Below, in pieces: positions 6,673 through 13,511 of a stretch of DNA of 15,067 nucleotides (the first letter of the stretch is position 1; the number at the start of each line of letters is the position of its first letter). The DNA lies in the NCBI GenBank assembly GCA_012965065.1, contig DTSX01000131.1, positions 1 through 15,067 of the forward strand, written 5' to 3'. Source of the DNA: Gammaproteobacteria bacterium. Its GTDB lineage: Bacteria; Pseudomonadota; Gammaproteobacteria; Steroidobacterales; UBA11654. The notes under the pieces are model-generated. The model was not told the origin of the DNA. It saw nothing but the letters and a program-made list of their open reading frames with translations, and ran no database searches. Both the position numbers and the translations under genes were made by a program.

Positions 6673-7287
6673 ATGACTGAACTGAGGGTCTATTTACCAA
6701 TCTTGGACTTACAACCACAGTTTGCTGCTTACTTAAGTAGTCCAACTCGTGCAAGAGGATATCCAGTTTATGCTGGTGAACATAGTTTAATTGTTGAAGT
6801 TGCACCAGCATTATCAATCCATAGAATAGTAGATTTGGCACTTAAAGCCTCACCTGACATGGAACCAGGAATTTTGTTTACTGAACGTCAGTTTGGATTG
6901 CTGGAACTCCACTCAAGCATTGAAGCTGAACTGGAGTCTGCTGGGAAAGCCATTCTGGATGGTATCAGTGCAAAACCTTCTGATCAACTACTTCCAAAGA
7001 TATTGTACCGTGATATTATTGAAAATATATCAGATCAACATTCTATTATTTTAAATCGGACAAGATCAGCTTCAATGTTGATCTCTGGATCATCATTACT
7101 CGTTTGTGAAATGACTCCAGCTTTGTTTGCTTGCAAAGCAGCCAATGAGGCTGAAAGAGCTGCACCGCAAGCTATAATCAATGATGTACAAATGATTGGT
7201 GCTTCCGGAAGAGTTTTTATGTCTGGAAGAAAGGAAGATATGGTCATTGCTCAAAGTGCTATTGATGATTTGATTAAAATTAAATAG
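6673..7287 (+). CDS. Tandem-domain BMC shell protein 2 (BMC-T, EutL-like permuted)
   Basis: A 204-residue paralogue of the shell protein at 4942. Shared landmarks are LQPQ (13-16), VEVAPALSI (41-49), GILFTERQFGLLELHS (66-81), ILNRTRSASMLISGSS (126-141) and MIGASGRVFMSG (174-185). The two domains cover about 1-100 and 107-204 and look circularly permuted, as in EutL. Between the paralogues the loops after LQPQ (residues 21-38) and around the pore-side strands differ, which suggests different permeability or different shell positions. It starts 53 bp after BMC-H with no recognisable Shine-Dalgarno, and is the last gene before the convergent operon. BMC-T proteins are larger-pore facet tiles, so one paralogue could admit cofactors. 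Confidence 0.88.
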   Translation: MTELRVYLPILDLQPQFAAYLSSPTRARGYPVYAGEHSLIVEVAPALSIHRIVDLALKASPDMEPGILFTERQFGLLELHSSIEAELESAGKAILDGISAKPSDQLLPKILYRDIIENISDQHSIILNRTRSASMLISGSSLLVCEMTPALFACKAANEAERAAPQAIINDVQMIGASGRVFMSGRKEDMVIAQSAIDDLIKIK

Positions 7288-7357
7288 TTTTTGAGGTTAA
7301 ACCTTAATATTAATACTGATTAGAATTGATAGCGTTACTAATTTTAACATCAAGGAG
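7288..7357. other. 70-bp convergent intergenic region
   Basis: Lies between the ends of the two facing operons. It holds a short dyad (AGGTT-A-AACCT, 7294-7304) and an AT-rich stretch. No GC-rich stem with a T-tract is present on either strand, so no intrinsic terminator can be claimed even though transcripts from both operons meet here. Confidence 0.5.
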
Positions 7358-8362
7358 TTACCCCATTTTTATCATGAATTTTTCAGCAAGTTCTCCTGAG
7401 ACTTTCGTAAATTCAGGCCCTTGTTCTTTGGCCAAATCAGTATCTGAATGAGAACCAATCCATGCCAATAGCGCCATTCTACGGAGCATGATGAAAGTAT
7501 CTATTTCTTTTTCTTCTTCATTCGAAAGAGAACTAACATTTCTATATCCCCTCACCCAAGCATCTTTTAGTGTTTCAACTGTTGGATTATCTTCCATAAA
7601 ACTGATCCCAGCAGCGAAGTCATATAGGAACCAGCCTATTCCGCAATCGTCAAAATCAATAAGGCGAGTTTTACCTTCATGAATCAATAGATTTGCTAGT
7701 CTCATATCAGCATGAATAAGACCGAACTTTCCACATCCCATTCCAAATTTTTTTATACGCTTAACAATAAGATCTTCCTGCTGAATTAGCAATTTTAAAA
7801 CAGGTTTTTCCATTGCTGGTGCATCTTGCCATTTGCCCCAAATTGGCTTTGAACCAAAAAAAGCATCTATGTTCCATTCAAGCCTTTCAAAGTAATTTGG
7901 TCGATTCCAGCCAATGGAATGTATGTGGGTTTTAGCACTAATTTCACCTAGTTCTTCAAATGGTCCAACGAGATCCTGTTCTTCATTGGGTTCTTCTCCT
8001 TCAACATACTCGAACATAACCATGTAACGGTTGTTTTTCAAACCATCAACTTTGCATTGTTGAATATCTTGATTATCTCTCCCTGGAATGATGTTTGGCG
8101 TTTCAACTTCACTTTCTTTATTCAGCGCACGAGTCCAAGCTATTTCTGATGCTATAGCAAGTTTGGTGTGATAATTCTCCCGATGAATTCTTAGAATAGA
8201 TCGGTAACCTTTAGACGACGAAACAAGATATGTTGCATTTTCTGAGAAATTGATCAATTTAGCTGAAGCTTCAGCGGGGACCTCCCACAATTTAAGAGAT
8301 GTATTTGCTAATTCGCCAAGAAGAGATATAAGCATGTTATGAGATTGCTGACTTTCAACCAT
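7358..8362 (-). CDS. APH/choline-kinase-fold kinase, candidate 1-amino-2-propanol kinase
   Basis: A 334-residue kinase of the aminoglycoside phosphotransferase / choline kinase fold. The catalytic loop is IHADMRLANLL (His217, Asp219, Asn224). The metal-binding loop is LIDFDDCGIGWFLYDFA (Asp236, Asp238). An N-lobe LRIHR (57-61) may contribute to ATP binding. Members near a class-III phospho-lyase include (S)-1-amino-2-propanol kinase of the mycobacterial RMM locus, so phosphorylation of an amino alcohol is the best guess rather than antibiotic resistance. There is no signal peptide and no obvious encapsulation helix, so it is probably cytosolic. AAAAGGA (8371-8377, minus strand) is 8 nt from the ATG. 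It is the last gene of the transport operon, 18 bp after the SDR gene. Ethanolamine or another amino alcohol are alternative substrates. Confidence 0.85.
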   Translation of the reverse strand: MVESQQSHNMLISLLGELANTSLKLWEVPAEASAKLINFSENATYLVSSSKGYRSILRIHRENYHTKLAIASEIAWTRALNKESEVETPNIIPGRDNQDIQQCKVDGLKNNRYMVMFEYVEGEEPNEEQDLVGPFEELGEISAKTHIHSIGWNRPNYFERLEWNIDAFFGSKPIWGKWQDAPAMEKPVLKLLIQQEDLIVKRIKKFGMGCGKFGLIHADMRLANLLIHEGKTRLIDFDDCGIGWFLYDFAAGISFMEDNPTVETLKDAWVRGYRNVSSLSNEEEKEIDTFIMLRRMALLAWIGSHSDTDLAKEQGPEFTKVSGELAEKFMIKMG

Positions 8363-8380
8363 TCCATTACTCCTTTTATG

Positions 8381-9160
8381 TTATATTTCTTCAATTGCTT
8401 CTAGAGATTCAGGAAGAATTTGTCCGCCATCTACTATCAAAGTTTGACCTGTGATGTAGGAAGCTTCATCAGAAGCAAAAAATAATGCAGCATTGCCAAT
8501 ATCTTCGACCACCCCAAGACGTTTTAGAGGAATTGTAGCCGCCATTGAATCTAAATAATCTTGTCCTAAATCCCGTAATCCTTCTGTGTAAATATTACCC
8601 GGCATTACAGCATTTATTGTAGTTCCATACTTCGAAAGTTCCATCGCTGCAGTCTTCATGAATCCCAGTTGCCCTGATTTGGAAGCTCCGTAATGCGACC
8701 AGCCTGGGTACGCAGTTACTGGACCTGTTATAGATGAAGTAAGAATAATCCGCCCATTACCTTTCTTTTTAAATTGAGGAATACAGGCTTTTACACACAA
8801 AAAAGCACTTTTCAGATTTGTTTCCATAACTTGGTCCCACTCTTCTGGATCCATTTCTAATATTTTAGTTTGGGGGAATATCCCGGCATTTGCGCAAAGC
8901 ACATCGACACTTCCAAACTCCGATTCAGTGACTTTCACCATTTCCACTACTGCATCCCAATCAGTCACATCGCACAACTGCATTTCAGCAATCCCATTAT
9001 TTGAACGGATTTCATCAACTGTTTCTTTTGCCTCAACCTCCCCTCTGGCCACCACCATCACTTTTGCACCCTGTAATGCAAATACTTTGGCAATTCCCCT
9101 GCCTATCCCTTTAGATGCACCTGTAACGATAACCGAATGCCCCTTAATGCTAGTAAACAT
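8381..9160 (-). CDS. Short-chain dehydrogenase, candidate 1-amino-2-propanol dehydrogenase
   Basis: A 259-residue classical SDR. It has the dinucleotide motif TGASKGIG (13-20), NAG (91-93), Asn115, catalytic Ser142/143, and Tyr157-x-x-x-Lys161 (YGASK). Arg39 after the second strand (VVARG) favours NADP(H) over NAD(H). The C-terminal VDGGQILPESLEAI matches the general style of amino-alcohol dehydrogenases, but this is recalled, not searched. In the RMM pathway an SDR interconverts aminoacetone and (S)-1-amino-2-propanol, feeding the kinase encoded 18 bp downstream. AAGGAG (9166-9171, minus strand) sits 5 nt from the start codon. No encapsulation tail is visible. It is separated by 50 bp from the permease gene upstream. 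A different alcohol or 3-oxo substrate is possible; SDR sequences alone do not define it. Confidence 0.87.
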   Translation of the reverse strand: MFTSIKGHSVIVTGASKGIGRGIAKVFALQGAKVMVVARGEVEAKETVDEIRSNNGIAEMQLCDVTDWDAVVEMVKVTESEFGSVDVLCANAGIFPQTKILEMDPEEWDQVMETNLKSAFLCVKACIPQFKKKGNGRIILTSSITGPVTAYPGWSHYGASKSGQLGFMKTAAMELSKYGTTINAVMPGNIYTEGLRDLGQDYLDSMAATIPLKRLGVVEDIGNAALFFASDEASYITGQTLIVDGGQILPESLEAIEEI

Positions 9161-9210
9161 TTTTTCTCCTTCTATATTAATTTGGTTTTGAAAAGTATAA
9201 TTGTCTTATT

Positions 9211-10005
9211 TCACTTAGCAACTGATGCTACCAATTTTTTTGCAATATATGCAATGACTAACAGTATTATTGAGGAACCAATAGAGATAAATCCCACAGA
9301 TGGGACTAAAGGCGAATAACCTGAAACCATTTTTGCATAAAGCCATTCTGGTAGTGTTGAGTCTGCTCCGGTAGTAAATAAAGATAATGGGAAATTCCCC
9401 CAACTTAAAAGAAAAGAGAACAAACCAGCAGAAATGACTCCAGGAATTAGCAATGGTACTGTGATTTCACGCATAATTGTCCAGGTTGATGCTCCCAGAT
9501 CTCTAGCCGCCTCCTCAAGAGCAGGATCAAAGCTGTATGCTCGTATTGCTATTATTAATGTTGATATTGGAGCTATCCATACAAGATGAGCCACTACAGC
9601 AGTTTTCCAAGAAGGTATTAATCCAATGGAGTTAAACCAAATCAACAACGCCAGACCCAGAACTGCTTGTGGGAAAAAAATTGGTAAAATTATGATTTTT
9701 TGAAACGCGTTTCTATACTTCCAATGATATCTTGCATATGCCAATGCCCCGAAGAAACCAACTAGCATTGAAATAACGGTGACAATTATAGCTATTTTCA
9801 AAGATGTTTCAACCAAATCTGAGACTGTTGGACTTTGTACTGCCCGCAAATACCAATGCGTGGCATACCTGCGGATTGGGAATGTCAAATATCTAGTTTT
9901 TGAGATTGAAGCGAAAAAAACGGAAACAAGTGGTAGATATAGAAAGACAATAACCAAAACTCCATACGCATTAAGAAAGTACACCGTTTTTCGTGATGAT
10001 CTCAT
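9211..10005 (-). CDS. ABC transporter permease, PotC-like
   Basis: A 264-residue inner-membrane permease of the binding-protein-dependent type, expected to span the membrane six times. The EAA loop that contacts the ATPase is at about 160-190 (DPALEEAARDLGASTWTIMREITVP). It lies in the expected place near the C-terminal part. Strongly hydrophobic segments are at about 11-34, 68-92, 103-124, 136-155, 187-208 and 236-255. PotC-type subunits pair with a PotB-type partner for polyamines or similar small cations. Its ATG overlaps the stop of the upstream permease by one base (TAATG), a sign of tight coupling. The likely substrate here is a small amine given the downstream SDR and kinase, but PotABCD-type systems also carry other solutes. 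Confidence 0.9.
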   Translation of the reverse strand: MRSSRKTVYFLNAYGVLVIVFLYLPLVSVFFASISKTRYLTFPIRRYATHWYLRAVQSPTVSDLVETSLKIAIIVTVISMLVGFFGALAYARYHWKYRNAFQKIIILPIFFPQAVLGLALLIWFNSIGLIPSWKTAVVAHLVWIAPISTLIIAIRAYSFDPALEEAARDLGASTWTIMREITVPLLIPGVISAGLFSFLLSWGNFPLSLFTTGADSTLPEWLYAKMVSGYSPLVPSVGFISIGSSIILLVIAYIAKKLVASVAK

Positions 10006-10859
10006 TAACGTCTTCTCCCCATCATCGAATCTAAATCTATCTTAGAAATCGAAAAAAATGCAAGAATCCCTATAATCAGAATCAAGATCATTGCTAAGGC
10101 TGAACCAAGTGGCCAATTCTGGCCGTACGTGAACGCTGTTTCTACCTCGTCTGTAAAAACAATTATGGCCTGCCCACCTAACAATTTAGATTCAGCCAAA
10201 GCCCCCGCGGCTAGAACAAAACTGAGAAGAGAGCCAACAACAATTCCAGGGGAAGCTAGTGGCAAATCAATTTCCCAAAGTATTCTAAACGGTGATGCTC
10301 CAAGATCCTCTGCTGCTTGACGAGCATCTTCAGGAATCATGGCAATACCTTGTGCCAAAGGAAAAAGCATGAATGGGAAATAAACATAAATAAGTCCAAA
10401 CACGATGATCGGCCCATTATAAAGAACACCCTCAAGTCTTAAGCCCCACCAAGTCCTTAAATACCCATCAATCAAACCACCTTTCATCAAAGTTAAAACC
10501 CAACCAAAAAGTCGAATGTTTTCTGAAACAATAAGGGTCATAGCTACAGCAATCGTTAGGACAAGTGTAAACTTGCCAAAGACTTTTGCCATACCAAAAG
10601 CTAGCGGCCAACAAATCAAGAACAATATAACTGTTGAAATAAAAGCCATTGCAACCGACCAGAGTAAAGATTTGTAATAACCCTGTTGAAAAAAATCAGC
10701 ATATGCGGAAAAATCTGGAACGTTCATGATACTGAATACCTTTGGTGGCATGATAGAAAATACAGCAACTACAACTAACGGAGCAAGAAAACTAACTGCA
10801 AGTAGCAATACCATCGGTAAAGATGTTAGCGTGCCAAGTTTGTTATCTAAACGTTCCAT
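10005..10859 (-). CDS. ABC transporter permease, PotB-like
   Basis: A 284-residue permease paired with the one downstream. Hydrophobic segments occur at about 13-36, 64-88, 97-118, 150-170, 203-222 and 251-271. The EAA motif is at 177-206 (EDARQAAEDLGASPFRILWEIDLP). The N-terminal SLPMVLLLAVSFLAPLVVVAVFS is a typical first helix of PotB/PotH-type subunits. The gene begins 2 bp after the ATPase stop and ends overlapping the next permease start, so the three transporter genes form a continuous translation unit. It should form the heterodimeric channel with the PotC-like subunit, energised by the ATPase encoded upstream. Confidence 0.9.
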   Translation of the reverse strand: MERLDNKLGTLTSLPMVLLLAVSFLAPLVVVAVFSIMPPKVFSIMNVPDFSAYADFFQQGYYKSLLWSVAMAFISTVILFLICWPLAFGMAKVFGKFTLVLTIAVAMTLIVSENIRLFGWVLTLMKGGLIDGYLRTWWGLRLEGVLYNGPIIVFGLIYVYFPFMLFPLAQGIAMIPEDARQAAEDLGASPFRILWEIDLPLASPGIVVGSLLSFVLAAGALAESKLLGGQAIIVFTDEVETAFTYGQNWPLGSALAMILILIIGILAFFSISKIDLDSMMGRRR

Positions 10860-10861
10860 AC

Positions 10862-11947
10862 TTAATCGTTAGGTATAAAGTGTGTATGTTTTATGTCCCA
10901 ACCAATTACCACTGTCGCTCCAAGTTTTCCTTTAAAACGATCTTCGCGTAATTTCTCTATAATAACACGCGAATCGTCCAAAGTATCAACCTCATATTGA
11001 ATGCGTGAACCAAGTTCATATTCCGCTCTCAAATAACCCCGGATCTGAAAATCGTTAGTTTCTTTTGCTTTATTAAATCGTACAAATTCTGGGCGAACCA
11101 TTAACGTCCCTTTTGCTTTTTTGGAATATTTTTTTTGTTTGTCCTTTGTTAAAACACTGGAACGAATTTCAACACCATCTATCTTGATATCACCTTTAGA
11201 ATCGCATTTAAAATCAAACATATTAACTTCACCCATAAAGCTGGCAACGAAACGACTTACTGGCTTAGAATATATTACCTCAGCAACATCTATTTGCTCA
11301 AACTTTCCCGAATTCATTATGGCAATCCTGTCAGACATAACCATAGCCTCTTCTAGAGAGTGCGTAATATAGACGAACGTCTTACCTGTTCTTTCATGAA
11401 GATCCACTAGCTCCTTCTCTAATGTTTTTCTCAGTCGATAATCAAGTGCGGATAAAGGCTCATCAAAGAAAATTATTTCAGGATCAAAAGCCAAAGCCCT
11501 AGCTAGTGCAATTCTTTGCTGCTCACCTCCAGAACACTGGCTAATGCGTTTATTGTAAAAACTTTTAGGTAAATGAAGGAGTTCCAAAAGCTCCAGGGCA
11601 CGCTTACTCCTTACTTTTGGAGAGACTCCTTTTATCTTGAGTGGAAATTCAATATTTTGGCCTACGGATCTGTGTGGGAAAAGAGCAAGGGATTGGAAAA
11701 CCATACACGTAGGTCGTTTGTTCGCAGGAGTTTGATCAATCCTTTCATTGCGAAGCCAAATTGTCCCTTCGGTGGGCTCGTCCATACCTACCATTAAACG
11801 AATTAGGGTGGTTTTACCACTACCAGAAGGGCCTACGATAGTAAGAAATTCACCCTCAAATATTTCAAGATTTATATTATCCAAAGCTGTAAAATCATCG
11901 AAGCGCTTTACAACATCTTTTAGATATAAAATAGGAGTTGTGGGCAT
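10862..11947 (-). CDS. ABC transporter ATPase, PotA-like
   Basis: A 361-residue importer ATPase. Walker A is GPSGSGKTT (39-47), the Q-loop glutamine is Gln85 (VFQSLALFPH), the signature is CSGGEQQR (138-145, Cys in place of the usual Leu), Walker B is IIFFDEP (158-164) with the D-loop SALD (166-169), and the H-loop is His196. A TOBE-type beta domain follows at about 275-355, as in PotA and related polyamine or spermidine ATPases. It energises the two permeases encoded directly downstream. The start codon lies at the edge of the insertion sequence: the first base of the ATG falls within the TTAA target duplication. No Shine-Dalgarno precedes it, either now or in the reconstructed pre-insertion sequence. 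Expression of this gene and all downstream genes may have been changed by the insertion. Confidence 0.93.
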   Translation of the reverse strand: MPTTPILYLKDVVKRFDDFTALDNINLEIFEGEFLTIVGPSGSGKTTLIRLMVGMDEPTEGTIWLRNERIDQTPANKRPTCMVFQSLALFPHRSVGQNIEFPLKIKGVSPKVRSKRALELLELLHLPKSFYNKRISQCSGGEQQRIALARALAFDPEIIFFDEPLSALDYRLRKTLEKELVDLHERTGKTFVYITHSLEEAMVMSDRIAIMNSGKFEQIDVAEVIYSKPVSRFVASFMGEVNMFDFKCDSKGDIKIDGVEIRSSVLTKDKQKKYSKKAKGTLMVRPEFVRFNKAKETNDFQIRGYLRAEYELGSRIQYEVDTLDDSRVIIEKLREDRFKGKLGATVVIGWDIKHTHFIPND

Positions 11948-11950
11948 TAA
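11947..11950. repeat. Target site duplication TTAA, left copy
   Basis: TTAA directly outside the left end of the insertion sequence. The same four bases occur just outside its right end. The first T is also the first base (A on the coding strand) of the ATPase start codon. Confidence 0.65.
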
Positions 11951-13445
11951 TTAGTTGATGCTTAAAAATAGTTATAAATATAATAATATCAATAGTATAT
12001 ATAATCAAGAGGTGTTATAATACTGCACTCTTCTTCTAAAGTCATAAAACCCAGCAATTTCGCATTTCAAAAAGCTAATTCCAATGAAAGGCTAATCACT
12101 TGTTCTTTTTTAAATCTGCTTTCTAATGAGTGGTTTGAGTGAGCAATTAAATCCAAGACACCCCATTTACCAGCTAGGCAAGATCATCGACTGGGAATCT
12201 CTTGAGAATGATTTTACCCGTCTATACAGTCACAGAGGTCGTCCAGCCAAACCGGTTCGTTTAATGATCCCCTGTTTCTCTTAAATCAACTGCATGATCT
12301 TAGTGACGACCAAGTGGTTGAACGCTGGGTTGATAAACACTACTGGCAGTTTCTCAGCGGAGAGCATGAACTTCAGTGGTCTGCGCCGGTTGCCTCATCG
12401 GATCTCACCCATTTCCGCAAGCGAATTGGTAAAAAGGGTGCCGAGAGTATCTTGAGACTATCTGTAGACCTCTTCCATCCCAAAATCAAACAGGAAGAAG
12501 TAGTAGTTGACACCACAGTTCAGGAAAAAAGCATCACCTATCCTACAACGCAAAACTGGCCAAGAAGGTCATAGGCACCCGCAGGGAGATTGCCAACAAG
12601 GAAGATATTGCCTTAATGCAAAGTTACAGCCCTACTGCTCCGGGCCTGCTTCTTCAGGCATCCAACCGAGAATCTACCAGGCTAAAGAAAAAAGCCCTAA
12701 AAGCAACCAGAAGAATCCGGTCAATCGGTCGAGTTATGCTACGTGAGCTACTACGCAAGATGAACGATTAACAGCTAAGACCAACATGTTGAGACCCTGC
12801 TAAATGCCTCCAGCATTTTGTTTCAGCAGAAAAATGATAAAGATAAAATCTACTCTCTCCATGAACCTCACGTTGAATGTATTGCCAAAGGCAAAGCTAA
12901 CAAGGCCTATGAATTCGGGGACAAGGTCTCTATTGACAGATCAAGAGACATCGGAATTATACTTGGTGCTCTAGCCCTACCGGGAAGTCCCTGTGATGGT
13001 CATACCATCGATGTGCTACTCAAGCAACTCAAACGAATCAATGGTACACAGGCTGAAATCCTGATCGTTGATCACGGATATCCAGGAGAAAAATATTTTG
13101 GAAAAACTCAGTTCTTGACTGCTTCACTACCAACTCAAGACGACACTGAATACAAAAAGCGTAAACAAAGCATACGATTCAGAAAAAGAGCTAGCATAGA
13201 GGCCTCAATCAGTCATTTAAAACAAGATTGCCGCTTAGGCAAATGTTTCCTAAAAGGTGTAATTGGAGACCAAACTAACTTAACACTTGCTTATACAGAC
13301 TTTAGCCTAAGAAACTGGATCCGGTCTAGACTGGATATCTTTTTCAACCTGTTTTATAAAACAATCAAAAACATGAGTCTGCAGTGACTTCGACCATTTA
13401 TCCAGTTACTTTTTTATCACGAACTGTTTTTTAGGCATCAACTAA
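11951..13445 (+). mobile_element. IS5-type insertion sequence, decayed (about 1.5 kb)
   Basis: A 1495-bp element bounded by inverted ends TTAGTTGATGC (11951-11961) and GCATCAACTAA (13435-13445). The match continues inward as C/T, TAAAAA and AGTT with one small gap, so the terminal repeat is about 22 bp and imperfect. Both ends are flanked by TTAA, a plausible 4-bp target duplication. The interior is richer in G and C than the neighbouring genes and holds a transposase gene with three frameshifts. It sits between the binding-protein and ATPase genes of the transport operon, on the opposite strand to that operon. The left 175 bp before the transposase have an AT-rich segment with a TATAAT at 12016-12021. 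Because the transposase is broken, the element is probably immobile unless helped in trans. Confidence 0.8.
12126..13387 (+). pseudogene. IS5-type transposase pseudogene, three frameshifts
   Basis: Read across frames it encodes a DDE transposase of the IS5-like group with an N-terminal PF05598-type domain and a DDE_Tnp_1-type catalytic domain. Frame 1 starts MSGLSEQLNP at 12126 and breaks near 12275, where one base is missing. Frame 2 continues with LLNQLHDLSDDQ, HFRKRIG and the first catalytic Asp in VDTTVQEK, then loses one base near 12545. Frame 3 runs through a basic region to a nonsense TAA at about 12768, and an extra base follows near 12782. The last frame carries IVDHGYPG (second Asp; the usual Arg of VDRGYRG is His) and a third acidic residue in RASIEASISHLK. 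The positions of the missing bases are inferred from family consensus. The gene is inactive as it stands. Confidence 0.85.
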
Positions 13446-13449
13446 TTAA
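13446..13449. repeat. Target site duplication TTAA, right copy
   Basis: TTAA directly outside the right inverted end of the insertion sequence, matching the left copy at 11947-11950. Removing the element together with one copy restores a continuous 60-bp spacer between the binding-protein stop and the ATPase start. Confidence 0.65.
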
Positions 13450-13461
13450 TTCTAAAATTAG

Positions 13462-13504
13462 TGAATGGAGACTCAGAAAATATTCTTATCCAAGCCTCCA
13501 TTCA
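13462..13504 (-). terminator. Hairpin just after the binding-protein gene, possible partial terminator or attenuator
   Basis: TGAATGGAG (13462-13470) pairs perfectly with CTCCATTCA (13496-13504), leaving a 25-nt loop. It begins 7 nt after the binding-protein stop on the minus strand and is followed only by a weak T-rich stretch. Such hairpins after periplasmic binding-protein genes often stabilise the upstream message and reduce read-through to the transporter genes. Whether it terminates transcription here is not known. Confidence 0.5.
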
Positions 13505-13511
13505 AGTTACA

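Noticed and set aside
7308..7317. TATTAATACT shared between 2009-2018 and 7308-7317 as a common regulator site
   Set aside because: Ten AT-rich bases are likely by chance, and the second copy is at the convergent end of both operons, not a promoter.
7358..8362. Aminoglycoside resistance kinase
   Set aside because: Fold and motifs fit the APH superfamily, but the operon context with an SDR, an amine importer and BMC genes favours an amino-alcohol kinase.
12126..13387. Programmed frameshift of the transposase
   Set aside because: Three separate breaks at non-slippery positions plus a nonsense codon indicate decay; programmed frameshifting normally uses one slippery A- or T-run.
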